Source: Colocasia esculenta
Taxonomy: Eukaryota > Streptophyta > Magnoliopsida > Alismatales > Araceae
DNA: 64,000 nucleotides
NCBI GenBank assembly: GCA_014218235.1
Contig: CM024760.1
Location: forward strand, 69,566,961-69,630,960
Direction: 5' to 3'
How positions within the stretch are numbered: position 1 is the stretch's first letter; every line of letters begins with the position of its first letter. The position numbers and the translations under genes are program-made. Positions 33,297 through 43,300 of the stretch are shown one piece after another. The notes beneath the pieces were generated by a model. The model saw only the letters and a list, made by a program, of their open reading frames with translations, ran no database searches and was not told the DNA's origin.

Positions 33297-35972
33297 TCAA
33301 GGGTCCTGCCTGGAGGGACAGGCGCCGTCGTCTACAGGAGGCATTCGCCCTGACTGGAACTGGGTAAAGTGCACTTTGTCCAAACGCACGTCCTGGGTAC
33401 GACGCCGGCACTCCCCTACAGCAGCCTCGAAGGCTTCTCGGGCACGCTCTGTCCAAGCAAGCTTCTCCCCGAACTCCTTTCCGGCTTCGAGGCTCACCTT
33501 GTAACAACGGGCCCCGAACTGCTCCAAGTCCTTTTTGAAGTTAGGACCTTCTTTGTACTCCGCCACTCATTGGGCCCTGGCTTCGGCTAACACCTTCGCG
33601 ATTGCCTCCTTTTCGGCTCGGGCGACGGTTAGGTTTAGCTCGGATGCTTGGAGGGTATCTTGAAGGCTTTTCACCTCCCTTAGCAGCTCGGCCTCACGAG
33701 CCCGGTGCTTGGTGACCAGATCGTCATAGAAGACCATTTCCGCCTCCCACATCTGCCTCTGATTCTGGGCACGCAAGGTGAGCTTCTTCAATAGGACCAT
33801 CTAGCTCGTGATGCCATCTACCAACGCTCCCACATCGACGTTGTCATCTTCGTCATGCTCGGAGAGGTGCCCCAGGCGGTAGGCCGCACTAGAATGCTCG
33901 GGGGTCTTCTCCGAGCTTAGGCCTTGACACCGCGCCATCCTATCTAGGTAGGATGCAGACGAGCACGGGGGAAGAACCCTTGAAGCATCGCTCCCAAGCC
34001 TTCCCAGCGTGGCTTCTAGCATCGCCTGTGAGGGGAGCTCAGACGACTTCCCCTTCAGTACTACGGAGAGAGGTCTCCGGTCCTCCCCAGAACTGACGAC
34101 CTCCTCAGCGGCGTCTGGTCGCTCATTGGAGATTTCTGCCCTCCTAGCGGGCTCAGCAGCAGCATCAACAACCTCCCCGTGGCCCTCTGTCGCCAGGGCC
34201 ATCTCCTTGGTCCCTTGCGCGGCTTCTCCAACCTCAGTGGAGACCAAAGTGGTTGACGGTGTCTCCACTACCGCAACCATTTTTGTGGGGGGCAGGGGGG
34301 CCACGGCAACTTCGACAACTTCCTTCTGTGGGTCCGGCATCTCCCCGGTAGGAGTGGCCCTCGTGGCCGAAGCAGCCTCCTCCTCAGGAGCATCCTTCTC
34401 TAGCACCTCAAGGCGCAGAGAGGTCCACTTCCCCGCAACGGAGGTCTCTTCATTACCCTCACTCCTTCGAGCAAAGGTCTCTGCAGCGTCGCCAACAGCA
34501 TCCTGTTCGGCGCCTCCGGTGCTCGATGCCGCTGTTCAAGCAACTTCCTCTTCGCGGCCCTCGCTGGGGTCCGGCGGCGTGGGCACTTCCCTCTGCTCCT
34601 CAGCAGAGCTCTCTGACCCGTCGCTTACCACAACGAGCCCGAGCTCGGTCGCCATCCTCTGCGCGACCTCAGGACGGACCACGGGGGGCATCTGCGGTGC
34701 TTCCTGTTCGGCCGACCCAGCGGCCTTGCACTTCTTGCGCAGTAGCAACTGCGCCTCGTCGGCCTCTTCTTCAGTCCCCTCCTCTCTCTGTTGAGGGGCA
34801 GCACAGACTAGCCTCTTCTTCTTCTGAGCTCGGAGCTGGTCTGCGTCCTCTGCGCCCTCGTCGAGCAGCATCGGCCTCTTCTTCATAGCGGCGGAAGGCC
34901 GAGTCGCCCCTTCGCCCTCCTCGAACGAAGGCCGAGCTCGTGCCGAAACCACCTTGATGGTGGCCTTCTTCTTCAAACGAATTTTATCGGGCCCCTTCTC
35001 AGAGACCCGTGTGCTTTTCGAGCGTCCCTTGGCAGGTGAAGGCGCCACCAATGTGGTCGTTACCGCAGTACCAACCCTCACAGCAGAGGGGACACAGACA
35101 ACAGCAGCGACATCGTCGTCCTCGTATACCATGTGAGCCATAACAGGGATCTGTTCGGCGAAATCCTCGTTCGTCTCCTGATCTCTCCCAGATTCCAACT
35201 CCACAGCGGCTGCAAAAAGGAGGAAGTTGTTAGAACACAGTTACTGAACCAGCGTGCAACAAAACAAGTTCGAGCACTTACTCCATGGTTTGCTCAGACC
35301 ATGTCGAATAAGCGAAAACTCTGTCAAGTAGCCCTCTCCATTCCTCACGCCGGCTCGAAGCAGGCTATCTGAGGCCCTCACCTCATCTTGAATCAGTTTG
35401 GGGAAGCTGTCCTTCTGCGCTGATCGGATGACGGTGGGGAACCCCCACTCTGCACCATCCCGACGCCGGACAAAGAACAGCCTATCCATCCAACCTTTGT
35501 TGTTGGAATATTTGTCGGATAGCTGTATGTGCATCCTGTCCGTTCGGTGCATTGCGTAGTAGACATCTGCCCCCGACGACCGCGAAGTAGAAAGCTTAAA
35601 ATGTGCTCGGAACATATCCGCCGAGCCTCGGATCTGCTTGATTCTGCAAATGACGCCGAAGATGCAGATATATCTCCACGTGTTTGGCATCAGTTGGATC
35701 GGCGAAACTCCCCACCGGTTTAACAGCGCGTTCGCCACCTCCGGCAACGGCAGCTGGAGTCCCGCTTCCATATGGTCCACGGAGAGGGGAAGGAAACCTG
35801 GTTTGTTTACCAGGTACGACTCTCCTTTTTTCGCGTTGATGATCTCATATTCGTCGCCGATGCGAAAGCGCTCCCGGAATCCGCTGTAGTGGCAGCATCA
35901 CGGCTCGTGAGCCGCAGCCACGGTGACTCCACTCGCCCCGGCGACCGTAACCGCCTTCCCCTTGCTTGCCAT
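33297..35972 (-). pseudogene. Antisense spliced gene of element B (gypsy-type transposon domain)
   Basis: Starts at the ATG at 35972 (MASKGKAVTV). Exon 1 is 35972-35282 and exon 2 is 35209-33297. Spliced, they give one frame of 868 codons with four stops in it (35898, 34536, 33801, 33567) and no frameshift. Exon 1 has the PF04195-like domain (EAGLQLPLPEVANALLNRWG, then NKGWMDRLFFVRRRDGAEWG). Exon 2 has a long acidic Glu/Ala-rich middle with basic Lys/Arg patches (for example KKRPMLLDE, QKKKRL), which could be nuclear signals. It ends in a probable coiled coil (REAELLREVKSLQDTLQASE) that aligns with element A. Its promoter region was separated from the start by element D. Role unknown; Gag-Pol partner, nuclear or silencing-related functions are all open. 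Confidence 0.78.
35210..35281 (-). other. Probable intron in antisense gene of element B
   Basis: On the minus strand it begins GTAAGTGCTCG and ends CCTTTTTGCAG. It is 72 bp, phase 1, at the same codon (Trp followed by one base) as in element A. The retained intron would bring a stop at 35241. The intron differs in length and sequence from that of A while the flanking exons align. Confidence 0.75.
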
Positions 35973-36106
35973 CGCCGTAAGTTACGGAAGGGAACAACGA
36001 ACAGAAGAAGGCACGAGGAAGAAGATGAATGAGAGCTTGAGGGGGGCACGAAGGTTCTGGAATCAGGAAACTCTGAGAGATTTCGAAGGCGTGGCTCCCG
36101 CCTTCA

Positions 36107-38068
36107 TGATGACCAAACTGTCCCCATAATAAATATTTCCATTTATTATATATTAATTTTGATGATTAACAAAATAACATTAATGGATTTCTTGAGCCTT
36201 AAGTACAGGAAATAAAAGAAAAATGAAAGTTCAAGACAATCTGGTAAGTCTCATCACTTCTATCCAAGTCTTTGTATCGACTTCTTTGATAAGCAGAACG
36301 ATTTCCTCTTTGACCGGAATACTCAAAATCAAATCGTACCGTAACGATTTCTTTAGAACTCGCAACGACTCTCTAGCCGTAACGATTTCTTTAGATCCCG
36401 TAACGATTTCTTTAGAACTCGCAACGACTCTCTAGCCGTAACGATTTCTTTAGACCTCGTAACGATTTCTTTAGAACTCGCAACGACTCTCTAGCCGTAA
36501 CGATTTCTTTAGATCCCGTAACGATTTCTTTAGAACTCGCAACGACTCTCTAGCCGTAACGATTTCTTTAGACCTCGTAACGATTTCTTTAGAACTCGCA
36601 ACGACTCTCTAGCCGTAACGATTTCTTTAGATCCCGTAACGATTTCTTTAGAACTCGCAACGACTCTCTAGCAGTAACGATTTCTTTAGACCTCGTAACG
36701 ATTTCTTTAGAACTCGCAACGACTCTCTAGCCGTAACGATTTCTTTAGACCTCGTAACGATTTCTTTAGAACTCGCAACGACTCTCTAGCCGTAACGATT
36801 TCTTTAGACCTCGTAACGATTTCTTTAGAACTCGCAACGACTTGCCTATTGTAACGGCTTCATAAGTTATCACAACGATTTCTTTATAGTTCATAACGAC
36901 TTGCTATAATTCATAACGATTTCATAAGTTATGAAGTCAGCAAGATTCTTTTTATCGAATTTCTTGATGCATCAGTATAATGCTTTTAATAGCGTTGAAA
37001 AGTCAAAGTCATATCTTGTCTGTTGACTGCTATGCATTAAATGCTCTCCGATCGTATCTCCCATGCATGCAGACAATATCTTCCATTTCTATGCTACTCT
37101 GTCTACGTACTTTTTGGGACAGAAAGGAGCTTTGCTATATACTGCAATATCTGTTCCATCTCAACTAACAATAGACAGCAGTCCTAGCTGTCTTCTATTT
37201 ATTGATGATATGCTTACAGATATCTGACAAGACTCATCTGGACAACGTTGGACACAAGATACAAAGTTCTATGACATCTCTTTGGCGTGTACACCAGGAT
37301 AAAAGACTGACGATCAGAAGCTTCCTCAGTGACCAGTCTAACGTACACAAGGATAAGAGACAACGGACACTTCAACGTTCAAATTTGAATCAGCAGTTTA
37401 AATAGAAGACTCAAGACGAAAAGAAAACAAAAAGAGAGTAACATCGCTTGATTTTAGAAGAAGAAAGAAATCCATCTCACACAATCTTTAGAACTTTGAA
37501 GAAGAGCGAAGCCTCCACTCCAAACCTTGTTCTAAGCTCTTAGCTCTCTGTGCTCAAAAAGGAATCTTCTCTTTGTAAGAGCCTGTGTGGTCCTTGGAGA
37601 GAAAAACCTTGTTAAATCTCTCTCTCTCTCGGGGGCTTAGGAGCTTCAGTGTGTAGCTGGTCAAGCTAGAGTCTGAAGCCTGTTTCCACACTCTTTTCTT
37701 ATTAGATTGTGTTCCCTTCTGGACGAAGGAAGACCTGGTGGTATCCAGGGTGGTTGTTGTACCCTTCAGGCTGAAGGAAGACCAGTTGAGGCTGGGTGTA
37801 AAGATCCTTAAGGGGGATTGTACCCTTGGTAGTAAAATCCTGAGGTATTGCTCAGGGACTGGACGTAGGTCTCCTGTGGAGAGGAGTTCCGAACCAGGAT
37901 AAAAATCCTTGTGTCTTGTGGATGTGTTTTGTGTGATTGTTGTCTTGTTTGCTCTAACTCTAACCTTGTTATTAAGTTGTGCAATCTTTTCAGTAAACAG
38001 GTTTTAATCAGAGATCGAAGTTTTAATAACCCATTCACCCCCCCTCTGGGCTAGCTAGCTGGGCAACA
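36107..38068 (+). repeat. 5' LTR of element D
   Basis: 1962 bp, TGATGACC...GGGCAACA. It contains a 59-bp tandem array (36340-36842) and a possible TATA-like TTTAAATAG near 37396. Related by its ends to the solo LTR at 13737-15546. Confidence 0.93.
36340..36842 (+). repeat. 59-bp tandem repeat in LTR of element D
   Basis: Eight full units. Each holds two copies of CGTAACGATTTCTTTAGA followed alternately by CCT or TCC and by ACTCGCAACGACTCTCTAGC. Nine occurrences of CGCAACGAC are spaced about 59 bp apart from 36361 to 36834. Degenerate copies run on to about 36930. The second LTR has the same array at 58650-59151. Confidence 0.9.
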
Positions 38069-38070
38069 AG

Positions 38071-38085
38071 TGGTATCAGAGCCCG
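38071..38085 (+). other. Primer-binding site of element D (initiator tRNA-Met)
   Basis: TGGTATCAGAGCCCG lies two bases after the LTR end. Confidence 0.9.
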
Positions 38086-38131
38086 TCTCTTCGACAAAGA
38101 AGAAGATCCAACGATCTGAAGAGCAAAGATC

Positions 38132-39900
38132 AATGGCAGCCCAAAGTAACTTCGAAGGTCAGTCAGTCAACATGCCTCCCTTGTTTGATGGAGAAGATTA
38201 CACTTACTGGAAGACCAGAATGGAATATTTTCTACAAGGTCATGATTACACAATCTGGTCCATTGTAGAAGAAGGTGATCTTTTGGTCACAAACGCTAAG
38301 GCTCAGTGGACAGATGATGATAGGAAAAGAATATCCTTAAACTGCAAAGCCAAGAGCATATTATGCTGTGCCCTAAGCAAGAAAGAGTTCAATAGAGTCT
38401 CAGCCTGCAAGTCCGCAATGGAAATGTGGGAAAAGCTCAAAATTACCTATGAAGGGACAGACAAGGTAAAGGAGACAAGAATTGATATTCTAGTAGCTCA
38501 ATATGAAAGATTTCAGATGCAGACAGGTGAATCAATAACTCAAATGTTCAGCAGATTCACTGTCATCACAAATGGATTAGCTGGCTTGGAAAGGTTTATG
38601 ATGTACCAGATATGGTTAGAAAAGTCCTCAGATCTTTACCATCTTCATGGACTCCGAAGGTAACAGCCATTGAGGAAGCCAATGATTTAAAATTAATGTC
38701 ATTGGAAAAGCTAATAGGATCTCTCATGGCTCATGAGATAAACATGGAGAGATTAGGAGAATCCTCCAGCAGAAGGAAACAATCAAATGCTCTCAAAGCA
38801 AGTGAAGAGAATTCAGAAGAATCTTTGAATAATAGTGAGAGTAGTAAAGACAGTGATGATGAAGAAGCCATGCTGTCTCGAAGACTTCAAAGGATTCTGG
38901 CAAAGAAAAAGAAATATCAGTCCAGAAGAAAATTTGTTAAGAAAAACAAAGACTTCAGAAAACCAGAAGTAAAGGATCAAAAGAAAGGAGAAGTGATTTG
39001 TTATGAATGCAAGAAGCCTGGACATATCAAGGCAGATTGTCCCATGATCAAAAAGAATGATCACAAGAAGAAGGACAACTTCAGAAGATTTAAGAAGGAC
39101 AGAAAGAAAGCAATGGCAGCTGCTTGGGAGAACAGCAGTGACTCAGACAGTGAGTCAAGCTCGAGCAGTGAAGGTGAAGAAGCCAACTTGGCTCCATGGC
39201 CAACACCGAAGACAAGGTAACCTCTGACTCTTCTTTTAATTCATGCAATGATTCAGATTCTGATAATTTGGAAAATGCTTTTAATGAACTTTATGAAAAA
39301 TACAAAGAAGTATGCAAATTACTTAAAACTAGTAAGAAGAATATAATCTGCTTAGAAAATACAAACTCAGACCTAAGAACAGAAAATGAAGAACTTGAAA
39401 AACAAATTACAGAACATAAAAGAAGAAATGAATTATTATGTGAAGATTTAAAAGAGAAAAATAAGAAAATAAATCATCTAGAAAAACAAGAAGACTTAGG
39501 TGAACTTAAAATAGAAATAGAAAGACTAAATAAAGAAAATGATAATCTATCAAGTACACTAGAAAAATTTACCAATGGTAAAAACTCTTTAATATTAAAA
39601 GGTGCTAGGAGATCGGGTAAAAAGAAAAATGGATTAGGATATACACCCCCAGACAATGAAGAAGAAACCATAATATACCCTAAAACATATCCAACACCAA
39701 AATTTGTACCCGAACAAGATGTAGCATACAAAGCTGATTTCAAATACATAGAAAAAGTAACTAAGTTATCCTGCTGCAGTCACTGCAACAAGTTAGGACA
39801 TATTAAAATGACATGCCCAACAAGACATAAAAAATGGATATTAAAAGGTAAAGTTGATGATACTAACCAATCAGGACCCAAAAAGAATTTGGGTACCTAA
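38132..39900 (+). pseudogene. gag of element D, frameshifted
   Basis: Start chosen at the ATG 38132 (MAAQSNFEGQSVNMPPLFDG), 47 bases after the primer site; the N-terminus has the copia gag form PLFDGEDYTYWKTRMEYFLQ. Three open pieces (38132-38663, 38612-39220, 39196-39900) are joined by one-base shifts near 38590 and 39200. First zinc knuckle: CYECKKPGHIKADC. A long Glu/Lys/Asn-rich coiled-coil stretch follows (about 39260-39600), then a second knuckle CSHCNKLGHIKMTC. A large gag with a C-terminal second knuckle is typical of Sireviruses. A further one-base shift near 39885 precedes the end of gag. Confidence 0.88.
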
Positions 39901-39903
39901 AGC

Positions 39904-40460
39904 TTGATGTTCTCATTTCAGGTTAACCCTCGAGCATCCAAATGGTATTTGGATAGTGGGTGCTCAAGGCATATGTCAGGCAACAAGAAGATATTTGTTG
40001 ATCTCCAAGCTGAAGAAGGTACAGTCACCTATGGAGATAATGGAAAAGGGACTGTGATAGGAAGCGGGTCTGTGAACATCAAAGGAAAATCAGTCATAAA
40101 GGATGTTATGCTGGTCAAAGGGTTAAAGCACAATCTCATCAGCATCAGCCAGTTGTGTGACAAAGGCCATCAAATTCAGTTTCAAGAATCAAAATGCAGT
40201 ATCTTAAAGGATGGTGCAGTCATATTTGAAGCCTACAGAGAAAGAAATTTGTATGTTCTATATCTCGATGAACTCAAGGATCAAGATGTGGTTTGGCAGC
40301 TAGCAAAGATAAATCAACTGAGTTGTGGCACAGAAGATTGGGCCACTGCAGCTTGGATGGGCTGAACAAGCTCAGAAAGAGAAAACTAGTTGAAGGACTG
40401 CCAAAGGTAAATTTCAGATTGGATAGCATTTGCAGACCTTGTGCAAGAGGAAAGCACACC
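39904..40460 (+). pseudogene. Protease and gag-pre-integrase region of element D
   Basis: SKWYLDSGCSRHMSG gives the copia protease active site (DSG) near 39945, followed by VMLVKGLKHNLISISQLCDKG. A frameshift near 40325 leads into the gag-pre-integrase domain with LWHRRLGH-like and CRPCARGKH motifs, which supply the integrase zinc ligands. Element E is inserted directly after the Lys-His-Thr codons at 40460. Confidence 0.87.
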
Positions 40461-41816
40461 TGAAGAGTTATGCGGAAGTACACAATACGGTAATCTAGAA
40501 GGGGGGGTTGAATAGATTACGGCAATTTTAAACTATTGATGGCTTCTTTTCGATGCTACAGCGATCTTAATGAAATTTGATTCAAATTCAATTAAGTGTG
40601 AGACCGCTTGAGTTGATTTAAGAGAAAACAGGGAATCAAACGTGCGTATGAACACCGTGCCTACCAATCATCTATCGCAAAACGCGAACAAACCACAGAA
40701 CACGATGATTTAAGGTGGTTCGGAGTACACAACTCGTGTATCCTACATCCACCGTCCACACACACACGCAGAAACGACTGCTTATGAGCGAGTTCAACAC
40801 TACAACTCAAACACACACACGTTGTCTGATGAAACACGATCAGAACAACCACAAATACGTGAATCAAGCACAAGGGATGCTCGAAACACAACCACACACA
40901 CACACGATGGATGGAAATTATGAAATGGAGAAGAATTGGGAATTAGGGAACAAATCCAGTTGGAATTCTTCTCGTGGATCGTCCAAACGCTCTTCAAACT
41001 TCGATTGGATGTAGATTGATCGATGTAGAAGGTTGAATTGATGACGATCCGGCTTCAGCTCCGCATAGATGGTGATTCCACGTCGATCTGGGCGGAAAGT
41101 TGAAGCAGAGCAGCAATTTGGGGCTTTTCCTCTTGGTCCCTTGGAGGCTCTTGGATGGGAGGCTGCTCTCTGCGAAATTGGCTCCAAAAGGATGCTTATA
41201 TAGTGTTAGGTAAAGGTGGGGGTCGTGGAGGAAGGAAACACCCAAGTGGGGCCGGATTTGGAAACCCAAAATCTGAAGTTTCCGTCGGCTGTCGACAGGT
41301 GCACTTGCATCTGTCGACAGGCAGACTCAGGCTGAGAACTGGGTTTCAGGAAAATGAGTTTCTGAGTGTATCTGTCGACAGGCAGTTTGCATCTGTCGAC
41401 AGATGCACTCAGGAATAGAAAACCTGAGCTCTGTCCTGGGTTGTCTGTGTGTATCTGTCGACAGGTACATTGCATCTGTCGACAGATGCACTCAGAGATG
41501 CAAACCTGAGTTCTGTCTGGAATGACTGTGTGAATCTGTCGACAGGCAGTTTGCATCTGTCGACAGATGCACCTCTTTGACAGATTTTTGTGCCTTTTGC
41601 TCATCTTTTCAATGCCTCTTCAAAGTTCCATCTTTCATGCTTGTACACCTACATGCAAATACATTGTTAGTGATGTACATTGTATGATTTAGCAATGTTT
41701 AACTCAATCACTTTCATGGTGTTTTTCATGTTAGTTAACACATCAATTTTGCATTAAATCAATGTTCAAGAATGTTAATGTGATCATCAAAAACATGATA
41801 TATGGAAAACCCAACA
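40461..41816 (-). repeat. LTR of element E (3' LTR in element orientation)
   Basis: On the element strand it starts TGTTGGGTTTTCC and ends AACTCTTCA. Four pairs of CTGTCGACAG lie at 41289-41566, upstream of a TATATAAG box (reverse complement at 41195-41202). CA-repeat tracts occur near 40757, 40812 and 40890. Confidence 0.94.
41289..41566 (-). promoter_or_regulatory. Paired CTGTCGACAG palindrome array in LTR of element E
   Basis: Eight exact sites start at 41289, 41311; 41372, 41393; 41455, 41476; 41536, 41557. Spacing within pairs is 22, 21, 21 and 21 bp. Pairs repeat every 81-83 bp. On the element strand the array lies about 90-365 bp upstream of the TATA box. It shares the core TGTCGACA and the pair spacing with the array of element C, which is otherwise unrelated. 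Confidence 0.72.
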
Positions 41817-41830
41817 ATCTCCCCCTTTTT
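41817..41830 (-). other. Polypurine tract of element E
   Basis: The minus strand reads AAAAAGGGGGAGAT directly before the LTR start, identical to the tract of element D (58401-58414). In both it is preceded by GTCATCATC. Confidence 0.88.
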
Positions 41831-42093
41831 GATGATGACAAAAATATTCAATTGATGCATATATTGATGTTCTCCCCCTTTTTGACAACATGCAAAAGTC
41901 AAGTCATGCACATTAGAGACAAAAACATGAACTGAGTTTTCATTGATTTATCATTGAAATTTCACAGTACATTTGATAATCATTACATGACTCTCAAGAA
42001 AGGGAAATAACATGAACAAGCAAAAGATGACAAGACAAGTGAGACTAATTCCCATCTAAGACTCTTAGTGACCTCTAATGACCCTGAGACCCT

Positions 42094-43300
42094 CTATTCA
42101 TCGTCATGTCCAGCAGGAGGAGGGTGACGGGATCCATCTCTCTCGGAGTAGAGGTGGTCAAGACGGTCATCTAAAGTGTTGAGGCGAGCGTCCACTTGAT
42201 CAAATCTTGACGTCATCCGAGCAAATCCTGAAATCATTTCTTGATGGATTTGTGCCAAGTAATCATGAACGGATTGTTGTGGAGGCACAGGTACATCATC
42301 AAACTCTTGAGCTTGGTCAGGCATTTGCTCATCTTGAGGGTCTTCATCACTGCCCTCATTTGCTTCATCATCTTCATTGTCTTCTTCACCGGTTGACACT
42401 TCAGCTCCTTGTGGTTCCTTTCCCTTGAGAGTCCTTGTGACGACGCCGTCTACAATTTTGTAGCCCATGCGGTTGGCGGCGGTGAGGTCAAAGGCACTTC
42501 GGGATTTTAGTGAGATGAGCTCACTTGGAGGGATAGGAATGCCAAGGAAAATAAGAAGAGAAGTGATGGGGCAAGCATATGGCATTGATCTTTTGGTGTT
42601 AGAGAAACACCGACGGATGAGGCTTATCATGAGTTCAGGAAGATTGATTTCTTGACACTTGAGGAAAAAATGAATAGGATTTATGGACCTCGGTGACTAA
42701 CTCTCGACTTCCATCCTTCGGGACGATCAAGGTAGTGAAGATGTGATGGATCATCCGGATCAAGGGAGGAAAGGAGTTGGCGTTGAGACGAGCAATCTCC
42801 TTGGTAGTGTCATAAGGTTCCAACGTGAGAAGCTCATAGTACTCAGAAGCAGAGGGATTGTAGTTGAAGATTTCAACTCCTGAGTTTGGAATTTCAAGGG
42901 CTGTGGAGAGAAGATTTGCGGTGAGGCGAAAACGAGTGCCTTTCACCGAAGAGTAGATATCTCCCTGATCGGAAAGCCCTAAGTTATTGTAGAACTCGGA
43001 TACGGCAGTTGGAGAGTATTGCAAGTGGGAGTATAAGAAGGATGTCCACCCTTGAGTGTCAAAATAAGGTAGGAGTGAGGGGAACATCGGTGCTAAGGAC
43101 TCGAAGTCCACATACCGGGATTGGACAATCTTCTTGAAGGTGCCGTTGGGTCGGATAAGACGGAGACCTTGAGGAACGATGAGTTCCGGCAACCGATCCT
43201 CACGATGCTTGCTGCGGCGTTCAGAAGGAGCCCTGGAGCTTTCTCCGGCGTCCGTCGGAGCGCGACGACGGCGAGCGAGAAGCTTCGATTTGGGTGCCAT
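42094..43300 (-). pseudogene. ORF3 of element E (plant transposon protein-like), one frameshift
   Basis: Reading leftward from the ATG at 43300 (MAPKSKLLARRRRAPTDAGE), about 400 codons to a stop at 42094. A frameshift at the A-run 42665-42670 (T-run on the coding strand) splits it. The N-terminus is basic (KLLARRRR), possibly a nuclear signal. The middle (ISSVKGTRF-like: DIYSSVKGTRFRLTANLLST) resembles the plant 'putative transposon protein' domain (PF20167-like) and matches SLVSSVKGIQIRITHELLRD of element D ORF3. The C-terminus is acidic and ends in a short coiled coil (FDQVDARLNTLDDRLDHLYS). Function unknown. Sireviruses often have an extra, so-called envelope-like, ORF here, but no membrane segment is evident. 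Confidence 0.75.

Noticed and set aside
34009..34794. 261-codon plus-strand frame rich in Ser/Ala
   Set aside because: Shadow of the acidic Glu/Ala-rich exon 2 of the antisense gene of element B.
40715..41014. Open frames in the LTRs of element E on both strands
   Set aside because: CA-repeat-derived and duplicated with the LTR; composition and position are not those of genes.
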